This document shows, piece after piece, positions 35,343-44,990 of a stretch of DNA of 64,000 nt. A model generated the notes under the pieces. That model saw nothing but the letters and a program-made list of their open reading frames with translations, was not told where the DNA came from and did not search any database. Within the stretch, counting starts at the first letter, position 1; each line of letters begins with the position of its first letter. The translations under genes were made by a program, and so were the position numbers. The DNA is from Fodinibacter sp963707895. Lineage in GTDB: Bacteria > Actinomycetota > Actinomycetes > Actinomycetales > Dermatophilaceae. The stretch covers positions 62,001 through 126,000 of the forward strand of contig CAVPRS010000010.1 of NCBI GenBank assembly GCA_963707895.1, written 5' to 3'.

Positions 35343-38300
35343 GTGCTCTGGAACCTCGCTGTCTGGCTGCTGCTCGCCGTTGCGGCGTTCCGGGCGCCGT
35401 TCGGCGAGACGACGTTCGACACCAAGTCCGATCTGGCCGTCGACCCCGGTGAGTTCCTCTCGCGCAGCCTGCACCTGTGGAACGACCAGGCGTCCTTCGG
35501 CGAGCTGCAGAACCAGGCCTACGGTTACCTCTTCCCGCAGGGGGCCTTCGCCTGGGCGGGCGAGCTCCTCGGGGTGCCTGCCTGGGTCGTACAGCGCCTC
35601 TGGGTCGCAGTCGTCCTGATCGTGGCCTACGAAGGAGTGCGGCGGCTCTTCCTCGCTCTTCCTCGGCGTCGTCCGGTCCCGCCTGGCGCCGCGATCCTCG
35701 CGGGTCTGGCGTACGCCGCGGCACCGCGGATCGGTGGCATCGCCGGTTTCATCAGCTCCGAGGTGACCCCGCCGGCGCTGCTGCCCTGGGCCGTGCTCGC
35801 CGTGGCGTCGTACGCCACAGGACGCATCTCCGCCCGCACGGCCGGGCTGTCCGCCGGCCTCGCGGTGCTGCTGATGGGTGGCGTCAACGCGGTGGCCGTC
35901 ATCGCGTGCCTGCCACTCCTCCTGATCGCCGTGGTCGGCGCCGTCCCGGCGCGGGGCCAGGCGGCCGGTGGCCGTCTGGACCGCGGTGGGCGTCACCGCC
36001 GCGATGCTGTGGTGGCTGGTCCCGCTCGTGCTGCTCGGCCGGTACAGCCCGCCCTTCCTGGACTTCATCGAGACCAGCGAGGCGACGACTGCTCCCCTGG
36101 GGTGGGCCAATGTCGCCCGTGGCGCCGTCCACTGGGTGGCGTTCACCTCGACCGGGGCGGAGCCCTCGCTGCCAGGTGCCTACGCGCTGCACACCACCGC
36201 GCTGGGCGTGCTGCTGACCTGGGCCGTCGCCATCCCCGCGTTGCTCGGGCTGACCCGTGCTGACATGCCGTACCGGCGGATGCTGGTGGCCTCGCTCAGC
36301 CTGGGCCTGGTGGCCCTCACCATCGGTCACAGCGGCGTCCTCGAGAGCCCGCTGACCGGAGGCGTGCGGTGGCTGCTCGACGGGCCGCTGGCGATGCTGC
36401 GCAACGTGCACAAGATCGACCCGCTGGTACGGCTGCCCCTCGCCTTGGGTTTCGGGCACGCGGTCGCCGTGGTTGCAGCGGGGGCCCGTCCACGCGTCCG
36501 GGCGGGTGCCGGCGCATCCCGTGGAGTGAGCGCACTGCTCGTGCCGGCGCTCGTCGTGGCGCTCCTCGTCGCCGCGCTGGCACCCTTGGCGCTGGCGCCG
36601 GCCCGCTCCGCGGGGTGGCGAGAGTTCCCGACGGCGTGGAGCCGGGCGACCGAGTACATCGAGAAGCAGCGTCCCTCCGGCACGACGCTCGTGCTCCCGG
36701 CCACCGGCTTCGGCGAGCAGACCTGGGGACGGACCGTCGACGAGCCGATCCAGTCGGTCGCCAGGTCCGCGTGGGTGAGCCGCAGCCAGGTGCCTCTGAG
36801 CCCGTCCCAGACGATCCGTTTCCTCGATGCCGTCATCGCCCGCACCGAGGACTCCGGCGGCGGCGCGGCGCTCGCCGACGTGCTCGCCCGCGCCGGGGTG
36901 CGCACCATCGTGGTTCGCCACGACCTGGCACCGGAGGCCCTCGACCCCCACGTCACGGCCCGGGTCACCCGGACCCTGGACGCTGCGCCCGGCATAGCGC
37001 GAGTGGCGACCTTCGGGTCGGACAGCTCGGCGCAGGTCGACGTCTACGCCGTCGACCGTGACGCCCCCGCCGTGGACGCAGTCGAGACCGGCAGCCTGGC
37101 GTGGGTTCGAGGTGGTGCCGAGGACGTCGTCACCGCCGTCGAGGACGGCGTCCTGGACGCGGCGCGTCCCGCGGTGATGGTGGGCGACGCAGGGCCCCTC
37201 GCAGCCGGGCGCGGGGACTCCGCACCGGACGTCGTCGGCGACGGGCAGGCGCGCCGCGAGCGTGCCTTCGGCCTGGTCCGCGAGTCGGTCGGTCCCGTAC
37301 TCGGTCCGAACGAGGCGTTCACCACCACCCGACCCGTGCACGACTACCCGGGCACGGCCGGAACCCCCTTGTCGTTCGCCGAGTTCGACGGCATTGCCGG
37401 AGTGAGCGCGTCGTCCAGTACGGCATCCGCGGAGAGCGTCGGGCCGGTGCGTCCCGACCAGGGAGCGGCGGCTGCCGTCGACGGTGACGCCGCCACGGCC
37501 TGGCGCTCGGACCCCTACGCGAACCCCCTCGACCAGTGGTGGGAGGTCGACCTCGGAGGGCCACGGGCGGTGTCCTCCGTGTCCGTCCTCGCGGTGGTCA
37601 ACCCCCTCGACGGCGTCCCGATCAGGCGCGTTGTCGTGACGACCGACGACGGCCAGAGCGTGCGCGCCGTCGTCCAGCCCGAGACGGGCCGAGCGGCTGT
37701 GACGCTGTCGGGGCAGGAGGTCTCACGGATCAGGGTCTCCGTCGATGCCGTCGCGGGGGAGTGGACCACGGGGAGCGTCGGGTTGGCGGAGGTCTCCGTC
37801 CCGGGGGTCCGCGCCAGCAGGCGGGTCGTCGTGCCACCGGCCGCCGCCGGCGCCGACACCGCATTCGTCTTCCGCACGGCACCCTCGCGTCGCGCGTGCA
37901 CGACGGCCGACGGCGTCCCCTCGTGCAGCTATGACAGCGTGCGGGGCCAGGAGGAGGCCGGTGGCCTCAGCCGCCGGTTCACCCTCGACGAGGCGACCAG
38001 CGTCGATGTCTCCGCCCAGGTCAGGGCGCGCAGCGGTCCGCCCAGCGCGGGCTTGTTCGACCCGCTCGGCGACGCCCTCACCGTCCACGCGGACTCCGTG
38101 CTCGCCGAGGACCCCGCCGTCGCCGGCGCCTTCGCGATGGACGGTGACTCCGGCACGCACTGGCTGGCCCAACCGCTGGCCAGGTCTGCCACGCTCACCC
38201 TGTCGACCGACCGGCCCGCCACCGTGTCCGGACTCTCGGTCAGCGGAGACCGAGCAGTGTCGACGCTGCCGACCACTGCGGTCGTGAGCAACGGCGAGAC

Positions 38301-39408
38301 CACCCGGGAGGTCGAGCTCGACCGGGGCACGGCGTCGTTCCCCGCGCTGACCGGACGGCGCTTCACGGTCACCTTGGGCGCTGCCCCTGACGCGCCCTTG
38401 ACCCAGCCGCTCGGCGTCGGTGAGCTCGTGGTCACCGGTCTCGAGGACCGGATGTACCGGCCCGACCTCGACAGCGTCACCGGCGCCCCGTGCGGGCTCG
38501 GTCCGCAGCTGGTCGTCGACGGCCGGGCTCACGAGACCCGGGTCGACGGCACGCTCCGGGAGGTACGCGACGGGCTACCGCTGAGGGCGACCGTGTGCGA
38601 CGGCCCGCTGCACCTGGCGCCCGGCGACCACGTGCTCGACTGGCGCCCCACCGACCGGTTCGAGGTGGACACCGTCCGAGTGGTCCCGCACGGCGCAGCC
38701 AGTGACCCCGTGGTCCGACGCTCGGCCGGCCTCACCGTCGTCGACCCCTCGACCAAGGTCGTCGACCTCGGACCTGGAGGAGAGGCAGTCCTTCGCGTCG
38801 CCCAGAACTTCAACCCCGGGTGGGCGGCGGATCTCGCCGGGCAGCGGCTCGACCCGATCCGGGTGGACGGCTGGCAGCAGGGGTTCGTCGTGCCTTCTGG
38901 TGCCGGTGGCGCCGTGCACCTGGCCTTCGAACCCGACACCGCCTACCGACGGGCCCTGCTGCTCGGCGCCGTGGTCGCGCTGCTCCTGGTCCTCGGTGCG
39001 GCTGCGTCGGCGGTGGTCGACCTCCGCGGGAGGGGGCGTCTCCTCGAGCGCGGCTCCGGGCACGCGACCACGTCGACCCCTGCGCACGGCCAGGGACGAG
39101 GCGTGCGACACCCGACCCTGGTCTACGCGGTCTTCGTCGTGGCGTGCCTGCTCTTCGGAGGCGTCGCCGCGGCCGTCGGGGCGCTCGCCTGGGCCTGGCC
39201 GGTGGTTCGGTCCCGCGCAGGTGTGGTGGCGTGCGTCGGGCTCCTCGTCGGCGCGTCCATCCAGCTCGGCTGGGTGCTGACCGGCGGTGCCGCGATGACC
39301 CCGCCCACGGTCGTGGACCTGGCGGTCGGGGCGTCGGTTACCGTGCTCGTGGCCCGTTCCTTCAGCGTCCCGGGCGCCTGGAGCCGAGCCGGAGGGACGA
39401 GCGGATGA
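35343..39408 (+). pseudogene. AftD-type alpha-(1->3)-arabinofuranosyltransferase, interrupted by a +1 frameshift near 35953-35956
   Basis: The first ~200 residues (frame of 35343) carry TTFDTKSDLAVDPGEFLSRSLHLW and LQNQAYGYLFPQGAF, the DTK-D-VDP loop of AftD/DUF3367 GT-C enzymes; the rest (frame of 35968 to 39408) continues with LWWLVPLVLLGRYSPPFLDFIE, MLRNVHKIDPLVRLPLALGF, two discoidin-like carbohydrate-binding modules and the C-terminal NFNPGWAADLAGQRLDPIRVDGWQQGF with final membrane helices. Removing one G from the GGGG run at 35953-35956 restores a single frame of about 1354 residues, matching the intact paralogue at 44987. AftD adds branching arabinofuranose from decaprenylphosphoryl-arabinose outside the membrane. 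The start may be ATT 35286. Sequence error and true mutation cannot be told apart here. Confidence 0.8.
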
Positions 39409-41165
39409 GAGCCCGATCGGGGCGGCAGGACGGGGTGTGGTCCGGGGCGTCGGGCCGGACCGGCCTGGCGGTCATCGCGCTCCAGACCATCGCCCACGCG
39501 CTGATGCTCAGCAGGGCGTGGTTCACCCAGGACGACTACCTCATGCTTGCCCGGTCGGTCGGTCGGTCCCTGTCATGGGACTTCCTGACCCAGGGCTACT
39601 CCGGGCACCTCTTCCCGGGCGGTTTCCTCCTCGCCTGGTTCCACGCGAACCACACTCCCCTCGACTGGGTCGCAGGGATCGTGCCTCTCGTGCTGCTCCA
39701 GCTGGCCTGCTGCCTGGTGCTGTGGGTGGTGGTCACGCGGATCGCCGGTCGGGGCTGGGCCCGGGTTCCCGTCCTGGTGTTCTTCGCACTGTGCCCGCTC
39801 ACACTGATCTCGATCCAGTGGTGGGCGGTGAGCATCCAGTTCCTCCCGGTCACCTTCTTCACGCTGCTGGCGGTGTGGGCCCATCTCAGGGCACGCGCGG
39901 GACGGCGTCGGGCGTGGTGGTGGGGCGCCGTGGTCGGGTCGGTCGTGGGAGCACTGCTGTTCCAGGAGCGCGGCGTGCTCGTGCCCCTCACGGTCTTCCT
40001 CGTCGCACTGGCGCTCGACGACTCGCGCGCGTGGCGAGCTCGCCTGTGGCAGACCGTGCGACGGTCGTGGCAGCTCTGGGTCGCCTGCACGCTGGTGGTT
40101 GTCGGCTACCTGGGGCTGCACCGGCTCCTGGTGCCGATCGCCAGCGACACCAACGGTTCCGCCGACGCGCTCGCCCTGGTGGGGAACCTGGTCCTGCGCA
40201 ACGCGGTTCCCGGTCTCTGGGGCGGCCCGGTCTGGCCGACCGTGACCAACGACTCGATCGTCGAGCCCCTCACGGTCGTGTGGGTGCTGGCGGTGGCCGC
40301 CACGATCGCTGTGGTCGTCTGGACCATCCGTAGGGGCGGCCCGTCCACGCGGTGGGCCTGGATCGGGATGGCGACGTTCACCGCCGCCAACATCGCCCTG
40401 CTGTTCTTCGGACGCAGCCAACTGGGGGCCGTCTTCGGCCTCAACCCGCGCTACGCGGCCGACCTCGTACCCACCGCCGCAGTCCTGGCGGCCGTTGTCC
40501 TCTCCGACACCCGCGCGCTCGTCGGCGGTCGTGCGGCTGTGGTGGCGGCTGCCGGCTACGCGGCGCTGGCCACGTGCACCACGCTCGTCGTCGTGCCGCA
40601 CACGTTCAACACCGTCGACCAGCGGTACGTCGACACCGTGCGCGCCGACCTGAGGGCCGACCCGCAGGTGGTGCTGTACGACGGCGGCGTGCCCGACGAC
40701 ATGATGATCGGCTGGTTCGGGGACGACGCCCGGGTCTCGGTGGTCCTGGCGACGGCCCCCGAGAACCCCGTGTTCGACGTCCCCACCTCCCGGCTGCACA
40801 TGGTCGACCCGCAGGGACGGATCCGGGAGGTGGCCCTGGTGGGAGGCGTCGGGTCCGCGGCGGCTCCCGACGACGTGTGCGGCTACCACGTCACCTCCCA
40901 GCCCGTGGACATCCCGCTCACCGGCGAGATCGACGCCCGCCGACGGGTGCTGCGCATCGGGTACTACACGAGCGAGTCGGCGACCGCCACCGTCGAGCTC
41001 GGCGGGAGGGCCTACTCCTTCGAGGTCTCGCCGGGGCTCAACGCCGTCGACCTCGTCGTGTCAGGGGCAGCCGCGGACCGGGTGACCGCCTCGATCGACA
41101 ACCCGACCGCGACGCTGTGCGTCCCCTCGCTCGAGGTGGGCTTTCCCACGCCGCTCGGAGGCTGA
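39405..41165 (+). CDS. GT-C-like polytopic membrane glycosyltransferase (putative)
   Basis: 586 residues from an ATG overlapping the AftD-like stop by 4 bases. About ten membrane segments occupy residues 15-430; an acidic pair occurs in the first outer loop (RAWFTQDDYLMLARS), the position of the catalytic acid in GT-C enzymes. The last ~150 residues form a soluble domain (DVCGYHVTSQPVDIPLTGEIDARRRVLRIGYYTSESATATVELGG) with a beta-sandwich look. I do not recognise a named family. Neighbours suggest a polyprenyl-phosphate-sugar-dependent transferase building an envelope glycan, which is inference. Confidence 0.75.
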   Translation: MRARSGRQDGVWSGASGRTGLAVIALQTIAHALMLSRAWFTQDDYLMLARSVGRSLSWDFLTQGYSGHLFPGGFLLAWFHANHTPLDWVAGIVPLVLLQLACCLVLWVVVTRIAGRGWARVPVLVFFALCPLTLISIQWWAVSIQFLPVTFFTLLAVWAHLRARAGRRRAWWWGAVVGSVVGALLFQERGVLVPLTVFLVALALDDSRAWRARLWQTVRRSWQLWVACTLVVVGYLGLHRLLVPIASDTNGSADALALVGNLVLRNAVPGLWGGPVWPTVTNDSIVEPLTVVWVLAVAATIAVVVWTIRRGGPSTRWAWIGMATFTAANIALLFFGRSQLGAVFGLNPRYAADLVPTAAVLAAVVLSDTRALVGGRAAVVAAAGYAALATCTTLVVVPHTFNTVDQRYVDTVRADLRADPQVVLYDGGVPDDMMIGWFGDDARVSVVLATAPENPVFDVPTSRLHMVDPQGRIREVALVGGVGSAAAPDDVCGYHVTSQPVDIPLTGEIDARRRVLRIGYYTSESATATVELGGRAYSFEVSPGLNAVDLVVSGAAADRVTASIDNPTATLCVPSLEVGFPTPLGG

Positions 41166-41166
41166 G

Positions 41167-42847
41167 ATGCGTCGTCGGGAGGTCGCGGTGGCGCTGACCT
41201 CCGCCGTCGTCGCGGTGGTGGTGCTCGGGCCGGCGCTCGGGCGCGGTGTGGTCCTGGCGTACGACCTGGCCTGGTCCCCCGACCCGCGCCTGACGCCCGT
41301 TCACCCTCGGCACCAGCACCCCGGCACCGCGCGCCGTCCCCAGCGACGCGGTCGGGGTCGTGCTGGGCTGGCTGCTCGGGGCCGGTGCGGCCCAGGCCGT
41401 CGTGCTCTGGGGGATCCTCGTGCTCGCCGGGATCGGGGCGGCGCGCTTGTGCCGGCTCCTGGCTCCGGACGTCGGTGCCGTCGGAGCCTGCGTCGCCGCG
41501 GTCGCCGCGATCTGGAACCCGTTCGTCCTGGAGCGGCTGGTGGTCGGCCAGTGGACCGTGCTGCTCGGCTATGCCGCGGTGCCGCACCTCCTCGTCACGT
41601 GTGTGCGCCTTCGCGCCGGTCGGGCGCCGGTGTGGGCACCCGCCGTGGGGCTCGCGGCGTGCGGCCTGGGAGGCGCCAACACCCTCGTCATCGGCGCGGT
41701 CGCCGTCGGGGGCGTGTTGCTCGCTCCGCGCCCACGCTGGGCGGGGCTCGGGCTCGCGGCTGCCTCGACCCTCGGGGTGTCGGCCGTGTGGGCCCTGCCG
41801 GCCGCAACCGCAGGGGTGGTGTCCTCCGCCGCGGGCGTGGCCGCTTTCGCCCCCCGGGCCGACACGCCGCTCGGGGTGCTCGGATCGCTCGTCAGCGGCG
41901 GGGCGTTCTGGAACCCTGCCTCGCACCCGGCCTCCCGGGAGCTGCTCGTCGGCTCCCTCACCGCCGCGGCGCTCGCCCTCGTCGCCGTGGTCGTCGCGAC
42001 CCGGGCGTCCCGACGTGAGGGGGTCGGGGCCGTGGTCGTGCCGGCCGTCGCCGGCCTGGCACTCGCCTGGCTCGCGGCCCTCGACCCGTTCGGCCTGTGG
42101 ACCACCCTGGTGGTCCACGTCCCCGGAGGTGGCGTCCTGCGCGACGCCCAGAAGCTGGTTGCTCCTTGGGTGGTGCTCGCGGCCGCCGGCGCCGGTGTGC
42201 TCGTCCGCGACCTGGTCCGGGTCCGCGCCGGCGGCCCCGCCCTGGCGGTGCTCGTCGCCGTCCTGCCCGTGGTGCTGCTGCCGTCGCTCGCGTGGGGGGT
42301 CGGAGGCCGGGTCACCGCCGTCGATGTGCCCGACGACCTGCGCACCACCGCCACGCAGCTGTCCGCGGCGCCGCCCGGGTCGGTGGGGCTCCTCCCGTGG
42401 TCCCAGTACCGCCGCTACGGCTGGAACGGCGACCGCGTGTCACTGACCCTCGTACCCCGCATGGTCGACCAGCGGGTCGTGCTCGACGACAGCCTCCCGC
42501 TCGCGGAGGGCATCGTGCCGGGGGAGGACCCTGCCGCACGGGCCGTCGGTGCGCGGATCGCCGCCGGCGTGACCCCCGTCCAGGCCCTGGCCGACGAGGG
42601 AGTGCGCTGGGTCGTCATCGAGAAGGACACGGGCTTCCCGGACCCGGCCGCCGGTGCCGGCCTGCCCGCATCGGCCCGCGTCGTGCACGACGGCCCGTCG
42701 GTCCAGGTCATCGAGCTCACCGGTGGCGCGCAGGGCGCCGAGGGGCACCGGGCTGCCTCGATGTGGGGCTGGGTCGTGACCTGCATCACCTGGGCGGTCG
42801 CGGCCGGGTGTGTCGCGCTGGGTAGGGCCCGAAGGGTTGCGTACTGA
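41167..42847 (+). pseudogene. GT-C-like polytopic membrane protein, interrupted by a +1 frameshift near 41296-41298
   Basis: ATG 41167 starts one base after the previous stop and gives MRRREVAVALTSAVVAVVVLGPALGRGVVLAYDLAWSPDPRLTP; the frame then degenerates. The continuation is in the frame that ends at 42847: FTLGTSTPAPRAVPSDAVGVVLGWLLGAGAAQ..., a protein with about ten membrane helices, including GLGGANTLVIGAVAVGG and PGGGVLRDAQKLVAPWVVL, which echo the GGVNA and FRNVHKADPLVRLP regions of AftD. Removing one C from CCC at 41296-41298 gives 559 residues. Probably a distant AftD relative acting in the same glycan pathway; no specific function can be given. Confidence 0.7.
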
Positions 42848-42851
42848 CTGG

Positions 42852-42857
42852 TAGAGT
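42852..42857 (+). promoter_or_regulatory. -10 hexamer TAGAGT for the DUF2613 gene
   Basis: TAGAGT ends 7 bases before ATG 42865. It is part of a 14-base string (42848-42861) matching the DUF3068 promoter at 50138-50151 in 12 positions. Confidence 0.45.
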
Positions 42858-42864
42858 CCGCCGC

Positions 42865-43011
42865 ATGGGTTTTGGTATCGGGGCCGTCGTGTCCGTCGCC
42901 GTCGGCATCTTCCTCGCGCTCCTCGCGATCTTCGGGGGCGTCGCTGCGGTGACGCCTGACGCCAACCCGGCGTCCGCCTCCGACCAGGTCGTGCTCTACG
43001 ACGCTCCCTGA
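42865..43011 (+). CDS. DUF2613-type small secreted/membrane protein
   Basis: 48 residues: a single hydrophobic segment (GAVVSVAVGIFLALLAIFGGVAAV) followed by the short outer tail TPDANPASASDQVVLYDAP. This matches the layout of actinobacterial DUF2613 proteins, whose tail carries an NPAS-type motif. In mycobacteria such a protein (Rv0236A) lies next to aftD, as here. It has its own leaderless promoter although it follows the GT-C-like gene by only 17 bases. Function unknown; possibly a small partner of the arabinosyltransferases. Confidence 0.75.
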   Translation: MGFGIGAVVSVAVGIFLALLAIFGGVAAVTPDANPASASDQVVLYDAP

Positions 43012-43028
43012 GCCCCGCTCGACCCCTC

Positions 43029-43051
43029 GGCCCCGGTCCTCGACCGGGGCC
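43029..43051. terminator. Bidirectional hairpin terminator
   Basis: A perfect 10-base-pair stem GGCCCCGGTC/GACCGGGGCC with loop CTC lies between the convergent DUF2613 and GT4 genes. No long T tract follows on either strand. Confidence 0.6.
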
Positions 43052-43085
43052 GTTCCATGCGCCGACCCGACTTCTCCGGGCTCGG

Positions 43086-44201
43086 TCAGCGCCCGGCCTC
43101 GCGGAGCAGTAGGCCTTCCCACGCGTCGACGCAGTCCTCCCAGCGGAACCTCGAGACCCAGTCGCGCGCCTCGCGTGACATCTGCTCGCGACGCTGCTCG
43201 TCGGTGAGCAGCGAGGCCAGCGCCTCGCTGAAGCCCTCCACGTCCGGCTCGGACCCGTGGTCGTCGACGAGCAGCCCGGTCACACCCTCGCGGATCGAGT
43301 CGGCCGGCCCTCCCGCGCTGCGGAAGGCCACGGTCGGGGTGCCGTGGACCCCGGCCTCCACGACGACCAGTCCCCAGCCCTCCTTCAGGCTGGGCATCGC
43401 GTGCACCCAGGCCCGCGCCAACAGCTGGTGCTTCTCGGCCTCCGACACGTGCCCGTGGAAGGTGACATCGTTCCCGAGCCCGAGCTCGGCGACGTGCTCT
43501 CGCAGGTGCGGCTCCCACCAGCCGGAGCCCACGACGTCGACGTGCAGTCCGGGAACCCGTCGGCGCAGCGCCGCCGCGGCGTCGAGGGCCAGCTCGACCC
43601 GCTTCTGCGGCACCAGGCGGCCGATGACGATGACGCGCGGCTCGGGGGACCGCTCGGCATCCGCGTCCGCCACGGCATCCGTGCCGTTGTGGATGATGCT
43701 GACCCGGTCGGCTTCCACCCCGAGCGAGACCAGCTCCCGCTTCGTGGAGTCGCTCACGGCGACGTAGCTCGTGCTGCGGTAGATGCGGGGTGCGAGGCGG
43801 GACTCGAGCCACCAGCCGAACCGAGCCGTGCGCGGGCCGAACACGACCGGCCACTGCTCGCGGTGCACGTGGTGCACCAGGTTGACGACCGGCGTCCGGG
43901 TGGCGAGCGGGGACAGGTAGGGGACGCCGTTCTGGACGTCGACGACGACGTCGAAGGACGTGCGCGGGTGCGCTGCGAACGCCCGGGGGTAGATCGAGTA
44001 GTGCCCGCCGTGGCGCAGGTAGCGCACCCCCTCGACGACGTCCTCGGGCAGGGCGCCGGGGTAGGCGGCGGTCCGGAACACGACCTCGTGGCCCCGGGCG
44101 GCGAGCCCCTCCGCCACGGTGACGAGGTACTTCTCCGCGCCGCCGGCCTCGGGGTGCTGGAGGTCTCGCCAGTTGAGCAGGAGCACACGGAGGCGGGGCA
44201 T
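43086..44201 (-). CDS. Glycosyltransferase family 4 (GT-B fold)
   Basis: 371 residues from ATG 44201, preceded by GGAAAG. The N-terminal acceptor domain starts LRVLLLNWRDLQHPEAGGAEKYLVTVAEGLAARGHEV; the donor domain has VIVIGRLVPQKRVELALDAAA, VDVVGSGWWEPHLREHV, and the nucleotide-sugar motif AMPSLKEGWGLVVVEAGVHGTPTVAF, with the two Glu of the E-x7-E motif. It is cytoplasmic and uses a nucleotide-sugar donor. In mycobacteria Rv0225 is a similar glycosyltransferase divergent from methyltransferase Rv0224c, the same arrangement as here. Confidence 0.92.
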   Translation of the reverse strand: MPRLRVLLLNWRDLQHPEAGGAEKYLVTVAEGLAARGHEVVFRTAAYPGALPEDVVEGVRYLRHGGHYSIYPRAFAAHPRTSFDVVVDVQNGVPYLSPLATRTPVVNLVHHVHREQWPVVFGPRTARFGWWLESRLAPRIYRSTSYVAVSDSTKRELVSLGVEADRVSIIHNGTDAVADADAERSPEPRVIVIGRLVPQKRVELALDAAAALRRRVPGLHVDVVGSGWWEPHLREHVAELGLGNDVTFHGHVSEAEKHQLLARAWVHAMPSLKEGWGLVVVEAGVHGTPTVAFRSAGGPADSIREGVTGLLVDDHGSEPDVEGFSEALASLLTDEQRREQMSREARDWVSRFRWEDCVDAWEGLLLREAGR

Positions 44202-44243
44202 GGTGGCTTTCCGGTCTGGATCGGGGAGGCCCGGGGGCGTGAC

Positions 44244-44249
44244 TACCAT
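44244..44249 (+). promoter_or_regulatory. -10 hexamer TACCAT for the methyltransferase-aftD pair
   Basis: TACCAT ends 6 bases before GTG 44256. Confidence 0.35.
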
Positions 44250-44255
44250 GAGCGC

Positions 44256-44990
44256 GTGCCAACCGGAACCGGGCGACGATATCGCACCACCTCTCGCTCG
44301 GTCCGACTCTTCAGGTCCTTCCTCAAGGAGCAGACCGAGCCGCACGTGTTCTACGGCGACCTCGCCCGCGACACGGTGCAGGAGGTGCTCGAGCACCACT
44401 CGCTCGACGGGGCGACGGTCGTCGACGTGGGGTGCGGTCCCGAGGAGTTCGCACGCGCGTTCCGTGCCGCGGGCGCGCGTTATGTCGGTCTCGACGTCGA
44501 CGTGCACACCCAGGCCGGCGGCGAGCGGGCGCACGCCGTGGCCGCCCGTGGTGAGCACCTGCCCTTGGCCGACGCCAGTGTCGACGTCGTCGTGTCGAGC
44601 AACGTCATGGAGCACGTGCCCGCCCCCGGGGTGCTCGGGCGCGAGATGCTGCGGGTGGTGCGTCCCGGCGGACTCGTCTTCATCTCGTACACCGCGTGGT
44701 GGTCGCCGCACGGCGGTCACGAGACGGCGCCGTGGCACTACCTCGGAGGTGAGCGAGCCGCGCGCCGCTACGAGCGGGAGCACGGGCACCCGCCCAAGAA
44801 CCGCTACGGCACCACCCTGTACGCCGCCCACGTCGGCGAGGGGATGGCGTGGGCCCGCCGCCAGCCCGACGCCGACGTCCTGGCCCTGGTGCCGCGCTAC
44901 CACCCGCAGTGGGCCACCGGCATCCTGCAGGTGCCCGGGCTGCGCGAGGTGCTCACGTGGAACCTCCTGATGGTGCTGCGTCGCCGGTGA
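44256..44990 (+). CDS. Class I SAM-dependent methyltransferase (Rv0224c-like)
   Basis: 244 residues from GTG 44256. Motif I is ATVVDVGCGPEEFARAFRAAGARYVGLDVD, motif II LPLADASVDVVVSSNVMEHVPAPGVLGREMLRVVRPGGLVFISY, in the Methyltransf_11 style. The sequence opens RYRTTSRSVRLFRSFLKEQTEPHVFYGDLARDTV, similar to mycobacterial Rv0224c. It is coupled to the second AftD-like gene by a 4-base overlap and divergent from the GT4 gene, so it most likely methylates an envelope glycan or its lipid carrier; that substrate is inferred. Confidence 0.88.
   Translation: MPTGTGRRYRTTSRSVRLFRSFLKEQTEPHVFYGDLARDTVQEVLEHHSLDGATVVDVGCGPEEFARAFRAAGARYVGLDVDVHTQAGGERAHAVAARGEHLPLADASVDVVVSSNVMEHVPAPGVLGREMLRVVRPGGLVFISYTAWWSPHGGHETAPWHYLGGERAARRYEREHGHPPKNRYGTTLYAAHVGEGMAWARRQPDADVLALVPRYHPQWATGILQVPGLREVLTWNLLMVLRRR

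Noticed and set aside
35311..35345. GTG at 35311 as start of the first AftD-like gene
   Set aside because: It is out of frame with the AftD N-terminus and lacks a ribosome-binding site.
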